Shown in pieces: positions 53,510-59,621 of a DNA stretch of 59,621 bases. The translations under genes and the position numbers were made by a program. Source of the DNA: an uncultured Actinomyces sp. (GTDB lineage: Bacteria; Actinomycetota; Actinomycetes; Actinomycetales; Actinomycetaceae); assembly GCA_938040725.1 (NCBI GenBank), contig CALHZX010000123.1, positions 1 to 59,621 on the forward strand. The letters are read 5' to 3'. Each line of letters opens with the position of its first letter. The stretch's first letter is position 1. The notes under the pieces are model-generated. The model was not told where the DNA came from and did not search any database. It saw only the letters and a program-made list of their open reading frames with translations.

Positions 53510-53521
53510 CGAGGCCGGGGC
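53510..53521. other. Solitary arm of the dispersed hairpin after ligA
   Basis: ACGAGGCCGGGG-type sequence at the ligA stop has no complementary partner downstream. The IS3 remnant begins about 100 nt further on, so an insertion may have removed the other arm. Confidence 0.4.
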
Positions 53522-53623
53522 GTGGTGAGGCGCGATAGTCCGTTAGTGGACGCCCAGCTCTGTGGGGCCGTGGGCTTGTGCGCGGCTTGTTGGCGGTCGT
53601 TAACGAGGCCCTGGCTAAGGCCG

Positions 53624-53848
53624 CTAGGTGCAGGCGGTATTCGATGGGGACTTGCTGGCGAGGCTGGTGTCGACGCGGCGGCGTTTGCAGAAGTCTTCGA
53701 TCCAGGCGGCGACCCAGGTGTGGACCTGGTCGCGGGTGGTGCAGGAGCGTCGGTAGTGGTACTCGGTTGCGAGGGCGACCCACAAGGATTCGGTCGCGGC
53801 GTTGTCCCGGCACACCCCGGACCGGCCCACCGAGACTCTTCCGCTGCT
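53624..53848 (-). mobile_element. Remnant of an IS3-family transposase (OrfB C terminus)
   Basis: Translation gives SVGRSGVCRDNAATESLW, EYHYRRSCTTRDQVHTWVAAWIEDF and RRRVDTSLASKSP, which match the C-terminal integrase core of IS3 OrfB (SVGxxGxxxDNAxAESFW and RRRxHSxLGxxSP). The DDE catalytic region upstream is absent and the rest ends in a stop at 53624. No terminal repeats are recognisable. Confidence 0.8.
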
Positions 53849-53876
53849 GATGGGGCTAGTTGAAGGTGCACCGGTG

Positions 53877-53882
53877 TACGGT
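53877..53882 (+). promoter_or_regulatory. -10-like TACGGT before the 1250-residue orphan gene
   Basis: TACGGT ends 6 nt before the ATG at 53889. No clear -35 and no ribosome site are visible. The arrangement agrees with the leaderless pattern elsewhere in the window. Confidence 0.45.
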
Positions 53883-53888
53883 GCTTTC

Positions 53889-56800
53889 ATGGAAAGCAAT
53901 CCGCTGTTGGTGTCATGGGGCGACCTGGATCGGTGGGCAGCCACCGAAGAATCGAAGGGCGCCTTCCCCGAACTCATGCGGAGGTTGCTCGCGCAGACGC
54001 CGGGTGTTACCAACATCAACATTCGGGCACGCGAAGGAACCGCCGCCCCAGGGTGGGACGGCACTGCGACCTCGGCGGGTTCCGCGTTTCTGCCCGAGGG
54101 CGAGCTCCGCTTCGAGTTTGGCACCAATCAAGACCCGAAACGCAAGGCCAATGAGGACTACGAGAAGCGCGCCCAGGAAGCTGCCGGGACGACGGAAGAA
54201 GTCTTTCTATTCGCCACGCCCCGGAACTGGGCAGGGGCTGCTGCGTGGGCGGAGGAACGCCAGAACGAAGGGGTATTCGCCTCCGTCGAAGCATTTGACG
54301 CACACCGGCTTGAGGGCTGGCTCCAGTTGGTACCAGCCGTCCACTACTGGATCAGCGAGCGACTGGAGAAGCCAACGTCGGGTGCTCAAACACTGACGGC
54401 TTGGTGGGAAAGACTCTGTCGGAACTGCACGATCGAGGTGCCCCCGGGGTTCCACACTGCCGGACGGCACAAGGAAGCCGATAAACTGCTCGACCTCCTT
54501 GCAACCAATGACAAGGTACCGTCAGTTCAAGCAGCATGGCGCGATGATGTGCTTGTCTTCTGCCATGCGCTCCTCCTCGACCGGGACCCGGCGGCGCTCG
54601 CGAGGGCGCTGGTCGTGTCCGACGCCCAGAGGTGGCACCAGCTGGCGATTCAACCCTCCTCTCTCATCCTGATTCCTCTGTTCGACGATCCTGACATTGG
54701 CCTGGCGCAGGACAATGGGCACAGGGTCATTCACCCAGTAGTTGAGGTGAATGACACCCGCGATGATAAAGACATAGTTAGGCTTTCCAAGATTGACCGG
54801 TGGGGTGGTGCCACTTCGCTGACTGAAGCGGAATTGGATTTTCCGAAGGCGGATAAGCTCACGGCCCTGGCTCGCAGGAGCATGTGCGGCTTCTACCGTC
54901 GGATTTCACGCGACAAGAGCAGGCAACATCCCGAGTGGGCGAAGGATCGAGACACTGTTTGCTTACTGGCCCCACTGGTCTTGGTCGGCGCGTGGGAAGC
55001 CGAACACGCGGGTGATCTCGATTCGATTTCTCAGTTCGTCGGCATCGACGGGAACGAGATCAATGCTCGGCTAGACGAACTGGTCGACAGGTATCCTCTG
55101 GATCCCCCCTTTGTCCGATCGGGCGGACAGTGGCGGCTGGTTGACGCGATGGATGCGGCTGCGCTGCTGCTGCCGAAGCTGTCTGTGTTGCATCTCGAGC
55201 CCTGGGAGAAGCTCCTCAACGATGTCTTGCTTGCGGCCAGCCCGTTGGAGGAGAAGTCCACGAGCGAAGCGCTAAAAGCGCTGATGGACGGTCTGCGGCC
55301 GCCCTTCTCACCGACTCTGCCCCGCCATCTCGCTAGTGGACTCGCCCTAGCCGCCGCAACGAGCGGCCGGAAAGGCGGATCACTCGCAGGTGTCGGCAGG
55401 TACGTCGACCGAATTGTCGCGTGCCTCGTCGAGAGAGGAGTCCAGGATGAGAGCGGTTGTCTTCTCGGTCGCCTCGCTCCTTTCCTGCCGTCCCTGGCCG
55501 AGGCATCGCCAGGGAGATTCCTCGATGTTATCGAGCTCGGGCTGGAGCACACAGAGGCCGCGTTCTCGGCTGGCGTTACACAAGCGGAGGACAGCCCAGA
55601 ATTCATGCTGGTGACGCTACCGGAGCTCAAGTGGGCGCTACAGTGCCTGTCATGGTCCCCCGATTACTTCGGCAGGGCAGTGCGTGTGCTAGCACGACTG
55701 GGTGATCTAGCCGCCGACGAAACCTATCGGCGCGATTACGCAGAGGCTGTGGCCATAGCGGTCGCAGGCTGGTCGCCGTTTGGAGAAATCGATTGGCGGG
55801 AGAGAGCGGAGATCGTGACATGGATGCTTGAGAAACACCCGCGTTTTGGTTGGCCCCTTGTGGAGGGACTCTTTGTTCAGAAGTTTGGTTTCGTTGTGCC
55901 GTCTAAACCGCTCTACCGGGACTGGGGCCTGGATGAGAAGCCTTTTGTACCCATTGCATGCGCAGACTATCGTCGCGAGGTTCTGGAAGCGGCTGTGCGG
56001 TTAGCAGGATCGGATGTAGATCGCTGGTTGATCCTCCTTCGATCGTGTGGTGACCCACCCGTTCCAGAGAGGACGGGGATCATTAGTGGGTTTCGAAGCG
56101 CAGCTGCCCAAGGAAAATGGGACGACGATCAGGCCCTGGAAGCCTGTTCCCTGTTGCGGTCGATGGTGAACCGCCTTCAGTCCTCGACTGACGCGCCCCG
56201 GGCGTGGAGAGAGGAGCAACTGCGCCCGCTCGTCGAGCTATTGGCCCAACTGGAACCCGTAGACGATCCCCGCAGATTCGCTTGGCTTTTCGACTACGAT
56301 CGCTGCATCACGATTCGCGGGAAAACAGTTCGCGGGAAAACAGGACGGGACGAGGAATTCGACGAAATCCTTCGGGAGGAAAGAGATCGCGCGCTAGCCT
56401 CTGTTATCCAGGGGGGAGACGCGCAGGTGCGCGCCCTCGTGGAGGCATCGAAGAACGTCAACTACATCGGAGAGTTCTTGGCGCGCACAGACTCCGAGCT
56501 TGAGCCCTGCATCCTGTTGTGGCTGGACGGAGAATCGCCAGCGTTGCACAAGGCGGCTTCCGCGTACGTGTGGAGCACAGCGAAGGAGCGGGGGATGCCA
56601 TGGGTGCGTTCGACTCTCGAGCAGGGCTTCCTTGGGACCGAAGGCCAGAGAAGGCTCGTTGCCTCCCTACCCTGCGACAAGGAAGTGTGGCCCGGCGTCG
56701 AAGAGCTCGATGAGGCCCTGTCGCGCACTTACTGGGAGAACGTGAGCGTCTTCCAGATTAACAAGGAGGACGGGGACGAGGTCCTCGACATTCTGCTGGA

Positions 56801-57641
56801 ATATGGATGCGCTGCCCAGGCAATTGCTCTCCTATCGAGAATGATTGACGTCGAACAGAAGCCGAAAGCCTCGCAGGTGGTGCGAGCGCTTTCTCTGTGG
56901 TGCGAGTCAAGGGAGTGCGGGGAGAATACAGCGTCTAGCTATGAGGCCGAAGAACTGCTGACGTGGCTAGAATCCGAGGCCGGAGATCACCCCGACCTGC
57001 CGACGCTCGAATTTCGACTCCTCGCCTGCGGCCACGATCTGACGCCCTCGGACGCGCTGTATCGGATCCTGGGGCGCGAGCCCGGTCGCTTTGCCGCTCT
57101 CGTAAACGGTCTGTATGGCTCTCGTGAGGGTGAGGAGGGGCAGGAAACACGCGCGCATCAATTCGGATGCTGGCAGGTGCTCAACCACTGGCGGTGCCTG
57201 CCGGGACTGAGCGACGACGGGACAATTGACGGGGAGTGTCTCGCGCGTTGGGTGGAGGAAGCCCGAATGCTCCTCAGAGCCGACGGACTTGGGGACATCG
57301 CAGACACCCAGATCGGCAAGGTCCTCGCCAGCAGCCCCGACGGGAGGGATGGGATGTGGCCAGCCGAGGAGGTCCGAGACCTTCTCGAGGACGCGAAGAG
57401 CCGCGACCTCGAGCAGGGAATGGTGACGGGACGGTACAACCGCCGAGGCGGCATGACCCGAGGAATCCTTGACGGAGGGGCACAGGAATGGTCCCTGGTG
57501 CGCATATACCACGAGCACTCGCGCAAGATGAGCGCGCGCTGGCCGCGCGCCTCCGCCGTCCTCGATGGCCTCGCGGAAGACTACGAGCGCGAAGCCGAAC
57601 GGGAGGACGAGAGGGCGGAAGAAAGGGCGGACCAGGACTAA
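53889..57641 (+). CDS. Large orphan protein with possible nuclease-like N terminus; defence-system candidate
   Basis: 1250 residues, cytosolic, no signal peptide. Residues 1-155 form a compact domain with PGWDG (54-58), EFGTN (76-80) and a Lys-rich KRKANEDYEKR, which recalls PD-(D/E)xK nuclease layouts (Asp57, Glu76, Lys84/86); this is speculative. The remainder (about 190-1250) is helical and repetitive (HEAT/TPR-like), without a Walker motif I can see. Residues 820-850 hold a tandem RGKTV/RGKTG repeat. The C terminus is highly charged. I recognise no named family. Position beside an IS3 remnant, lower GC and absence of partners suggest acquisition. Confidence 0.7.
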   Translation: MESNPLLVSWGDLDRWAATEESKGAFPELMRRLLAQTPGVTNINIRAREGTAAPGWDGTATSAGSAFLPEGELRFEFGTNQDPKRKANEDYEKRAQEAAGTTEEVFLFATPRNWAGAAAWAEERQNEGVFASVEAFDAHRLEGWLQLVPAVHYWISERLEKPTSGAQTLTAWWERLCRNCTIEVPPGFHTAGRHKEADKLLDLLATNDKVPSVQAAWRDDVLVFCHALLLDRDPAALARALVVSDAQRWHQLAIQPSSLILIPLFDDPDIGLAQDNGHRVIHPVVEVNDTRDDKDIVRLSKIDRWGGATSLTEAELDFPKADKLTALARRSMCGFYRRISRDKSRQHPEWAKDRDTVCLLAPLVLVGAWEAEHAGDLDSISQFVGIDGNEINARLDELVDRYPLDPPFVRSGGQWRLVDAMDAAALLLPKLSVLHLEPWEKLLNDVLLAASPLEEKSTSEALKALMDGLRPPFSPTLPRHLASGLALAAATSGRKGGSLAGVGRYVDRIVACLVERGVQDESGCLLGRLAPFLPSLAEASPGRFLDVIELGLEHTEAAFSAGVTQAEDSPEFMLVTLPELKWALQCLSWSPDYFGRAVRVLARLGDLAADETYRRDYAEAVAIAVAGWSPFGEIDWRERAEIVTWMLEKHPRFGWPLVEGLFVQKFGFVVPSKPLYRDWGLDEKPFVPIACADYRREVLEAAVRLAGSDVDRWLILLRSCGDPPVPERTGIISGFRSAAAQGKWDDDQALEACSLLRSMVNRLQSSTDAPRAWREEQLRPLVELLAQLEPVDDPRRFAWLFDYDRCITIRGKTVRGKTGRDEEFDEILREERDRALASVIQGGDAQVRALVEASKNVNYIGEFLARTDSELEPCILLWLDGESPALHKAASAYVWSTAKERGMPWVRSTLEQGFLGTEGQRRLVASLPCDKEVWPGVEELDEALSRTYWENVSVFQINKEDGDEVLDILLEYGCAAQAIALLSRMIDVEQKPKASQVVRALSLWCESRECGENTASSYEAEELLTWLESEAGDHPDLPTLEFRLLACGHDLTPSDALYRILGREPGRFAALVNGLYGSREGEEGQETRAHQFGCWQVLNHWRCLPGLSDDGTIDGECLARWVEEARMLLRADGLGDIADTQIGKVLASSPDGRDGMWPAEEVRDLLEDAKSRDLEQGMVTGRYNRRGGMTRGILDGGAQEWSLVRIYHEHSRKMSARWPRASAVLDGLAEDYEREAEREDERAEERADQD
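56314..56343 (+). repeat. 15-bp tandem duplication inside the orphan gene
   Basis: TTCGCGGGAAAACAG occurs twice without a gap (56314-56328, 56329-56343), adding five codons in frame. Confidence 0.85.
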
Positions 57642-57719
57642 CCCGGGCCTCGCGGAGCGGGAGCACGAGCCACCCCGGCGTCGCACAATCGGTGCACTGA
57701 AGGGTAGGCCTGCGGTCTC

Positions 57720-58985
57720 TCACACGAGGGGCTCGAAGGGGCCCAGGAGCATCTCGCCGACGCGGGTGAGCATCGAGCGCTTCTCCCACTCGTCGATCGT
57801 CAGGCGGCGGGCCGTCGTCAGGTCGTTCGCGAAAATCTCCTCCATGCGCGCAGCCAGCGGGCGCGAGAAGAACTGCAGGCACACCTCGTAGTTGCCTCGC
57901 ATCGACAGGCGGTCGATGTTCGCCGTTCCGATCGTCGACCAACGCCCATCCACCGTCATCGTCTTCGAGTGGACCATCGCGTGCTGGTACAGCCAGATCT
58001 CCACGCCCTCACGCAGCAGCTCGCCGTAGTAGGGGCGCGCCACCCAGTCCGCCAGGATGTGGTTGGAATACTCGGGGATCAGCACCTGGACGCGCACGCC
58101 CCGGCGGGCTGCTGCGATCAGCGAGGAGAGGACCTCGCGGTCAGGGATGAAATACGCCGTCGTGATGAGCACGCGGTTGGTCGCCCGCTCGATCGCGTCG
58201 ATGTACATGCCGCGGATCGGGTAGAGCAGATTGTGGGGCAGATTGAACTGCGCGGTCACATCCGCGCTCCACGCGCGCGCACCCTGATCAGGCAGCTCCG
58301 GGCTGGTCGCGGGACGGAAGTGATTCCAAAAGTCCACGAAACCGTTCTCTAGCTCCCACACGGCCTCGCCCGTGATACGCACGTGGGTGTCGCGCCACTC
58401 GTTCGCGAACGGGTCACCGATGTTGTAGCCGCCGACAAAGCCGACCTCGCCGTCGACCACGAGGATCTTGCGGTGATCCTGGCCCGTACGGCGAATGTTC
58501 AGGGTGAACAGGCCCGAACGCAGCGTCGGGAAACGACGCACGTGCAGGTTCGGCATCGCGGGGAACTTGTAGAAGCGTGGATCCTGGTTGAGGACACCGA
58601 AGCCATCCCACACGCAGAAGACCTCGACGCCGCGCTGCGCGGCGACGATCAGCGCGTCCTTGAAGCGCTGGCCCCAGCTGTCCGAGCGCCAGATGAAGGT
58701 CTCGAAGTAAATGTGATGCGTTGCCCCTTCGATGGCCTCCAGCATGTCTTCGTAGAGGGAGGTTCCCTCCGTGTACGTGCGCGCCACGGTGTCGCCGATC
58801 TGCGTGTCGGCGGGAGGTAGGGTCGGGAAACCGTGCACGCCACCGGGGATACGGGAGGTGCGCATACGGTCGATCGCGTGGACGGTGACGACCGCTGCCG
58901 CCTGGGCGGCGAGCAGGGCAATGCCCGCTTTTTTGACGATCGACCACGTCTGCCTGGTGAGTTGGCGTCGCTGTGAAAAGGCCAT
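57720..58985 (-). CDS. Cardiolipin synthase-like phospholipase D family protein
   Basis: 421 residues from ATG 58985. One N-terminal membrane segment (IALLAAQAAAVVTVHAI), then two PLD domains with HKD motifs: DHRKILVVDG and HSKTMTVDG (His-Lys-Asp each). Makes cardiolipin from phosphatidylglycerol or cleaves phosphodiesters. An upstream GTG at 59003 is less likely. Divergent from gatC with only 18 nt between starts. Confidence 0.88.
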   Translation of the reverse strand: MAFSQRRQLTRQTWSIVKKAGIALLAAQAAAVVTVHAIDRMRTSRIPGGVHGFPTLPPADTQIGDTVARTYTEGTSLYEDMLEAIEGATHHIYFETFIWRSDSWGQRFKDALIVAAQRGVEVFCVWDGFGVLNQDPRFYKFPAMPNLHVRRFPTLRSGLFTLNIRRTGQDHRKILVVDGEVGFVGGYNIGDPFANEWRDTHVRITGEAVWELENGFVDFWNHFRPATSPELPDQGARAWSADVTAQFNLPHNLLYPIRGMYIDAIERATNRVLITTAYFIPDREVLSSLIAAARRGVRVQVLIPEYSNHILADWVARPYYGELLREGVEIWLYQHAMVHSKTMTVDGRWSTIGTANIDRLSMRGNYEVCLQFFSRPLAARMEEIFANDLTTARRLTIDEWEKRSMLTRVGEMLLGPFEPLV

Positions 58986-59003
58986 ACGGGTAGGATGCCA
59001 CAC

Positions 59004-59300
59004 ATGTCACGCATTAGTACTGACGAGGTCGCCCGCGTCGCGGGCCTGGCCCATATCGCATTGACCGACGAGGAAATCACGCGCTTCGCGGGTGAGCTCG
59101 ACGCGATTGCCGACGCCGTTTCCAAGGTGTCGGAGGTCGCGACCCCCGACGTGCCCGCCACCTCACACCCGATCCCGCTCACCAACGTGTGGCGCGAGGA
59201 TGAAGTGGGGCCGACCGTGGACCGAGACGAGGTGCTCGCGCAGGCGCCCGCCGCGCAGGACGGCATGTTCCTAGTGCCGCAGATCCTGGGGGAGGACTGA
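59004..59300 (+). CDS. gatC: Aspartyl/glutamyl-tRNA amidotransferase subunit C
   Basis: 98 residues, whole family length. VARVAGLAHIALTDEEITRFAGELDAI is the GatC signature. With GatA and GatB it converts Glu-tRNA(Gln) and Asp-tRNA(Asn) to the amidated forms. TAGGAT lies 7 nt before the ATG. Its TGA overlaps the gatA ATG. Confidence 0.94.
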   Translation: MSRISTDEVARVAGLAHIALTDEEITRFAGELDAIADAVSKVSEVATPDVPATSHPIPLTNVWREDEVGPTVDRDEVLAQAPAAQDGMFLVPQILGED

Positions 59301-59621
59301 TGAACGACCTGTTGAAGAAGAGCGCCCTCGAACTGGCCGACATGCTCGCCGCCGGGGACATTACCTCGGTCGAGCTGACCCGGGCCTGCCTGGACCGCAT
59401 CGACGCCATCGACGATCGCGTCCGCGCCTTCATCACCGTCGACCGCGAGGGCGCACTGGCGACCGCCGCCTACGTGGACGCGCGCCGCGCAGCGGGGGAG
59501 GACCTGCACCGCCTGGCGGGCGTGCCCATCGCCATCAAAGACAACATCGTGACGCGTGGCCTGCGCACCACCTGCGCCTCGAAGATCCTGGGAGACTGGA
59601 AGCCCCCCTACGACGCGACCG
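59300..59621 (+). CDS. gatA: Aspartyl/glutamyl-tRNA amidotransferase subunit A, 5' part
   Basis: Open to the window end (about 107 codons visible). Begins MNDLLKKSALELADMLAAGD and reaches the amidase catalytic lysine segment PIAIKDNIVTRG. GGGGGAGGA lies just before the ATG, which overlaps the gatC stop. The Ser-cisSer-Lys active-site residues beyond this point are outside the window. Confidence 0.93.
   Translation, partial: MNDLLKKSALELADMLAAGDITSVELTRACLDRIDAIDDRVRAFITVDREGALATAAYVDARRAAGEDLHRLAGVPIAIKDNIVTRGLRTTCASKILGDWKPPYDAT

Noticed and set aside
57274..57942. Minus-strand 222-codon frame at the end of the orphan gene
   Set aside because: Pro/Arg/Gly-rich shadow of the plus-strand gene and of the cardiolipin-synthase gene; no motif or ribosome site.

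Overview
The window looks like chromosomal DNA of a high-GC Gram-positive bacterium, most likely an oral Actinomycetaceae (Schaalia/Actinomyces type). The evidence is very high third-position GC, actinobacterial marker families (WhiB1, PdtaS, DUF3039, DUF2017, DUF2342, PPA1309, UPF0182), an initiator tRNA of actinobacterial form, a dextranase-type gene, and gene orders that match mycobacterial blocks (pncB-clpS-DUF2017-murI-Rv1339; nudC-uvrD2-Rv3196-DUF2342-Lon-PPA1309-UPF0182; whiB1-pdtaS). Species assignment is inference.

Layout. 1-5951: a divergent pair of a peptide-binding lipoprotein (cut by the window start) and a ROK repressor. The repressor heads a tightly coupled run of M81 metallopeptidase, ROK sugar kinase and CutC-family protein, followed by nagB on its own promoter; this reads as an amino-sugar or glycopeptide utilisation locus. 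6086-16409: DUF3039-helicase pair, pncB, clpS-DUF2017, murI-metallo-hydrolase, a LysR/small membrane protein pair, a 40-residue small gene, rdgB-rph, nudC. 16436-27214: uvrD2, an orphan TOMM E1-like protein, DUF2342 protease, a membrane-anchored PDZ-Lon protease, PPA1309, UPF0182 and a proline-rich membrane protein. 27319-33001: initiator tRNA, a Gln/Gly/Tyr-repeat membrane protein, MgtC, an amino-acid permease, a DUF4232 lipoprotein and a small conserved-looking protein. 33127-38564: a secreted GH66 glucanase split by an in-frame amber codon, a decayed gene copy, TfoX-like, a membrane protein and TauE. 38565-40567: an AT-richer islet with a two-gene operon, a small helical protein plus a WXG-like/calpain-like cysteine protease (likely type VII secretion cargo). 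40658-47811: fumC, an MFS transporter, osmC-thyA-folA, DUF2505, pdtaS, whiB1. 47967-59621: a solo EssC/EccC-like FHA-FtsK ATPase, ligA, an IS3 remnant, a 1250-residue orphan protein with a possible nuclease-like N terminus, a cardiolipin-synthase-like protein and gatC-gatA (cut by the window end).

Two genome-wide habits stand out. At least eighteen genes carry a -10-like hexamer exactly 6-7 nt before the start codon and no Shine-Dalgarno, which predicts leaderless mRNAs. Many intergenic regions end in a near-identical hairpin built on GCCCCGGCCTCGT/ACGAGGCCGGGGC. The best candidates for undescribed biology are the 1250-residue orphan, the WXG-calpain pair together with the solo FtsK-like ATPase, the ROK/M81/CutC locus, and the amber-split GH66 enzyme.
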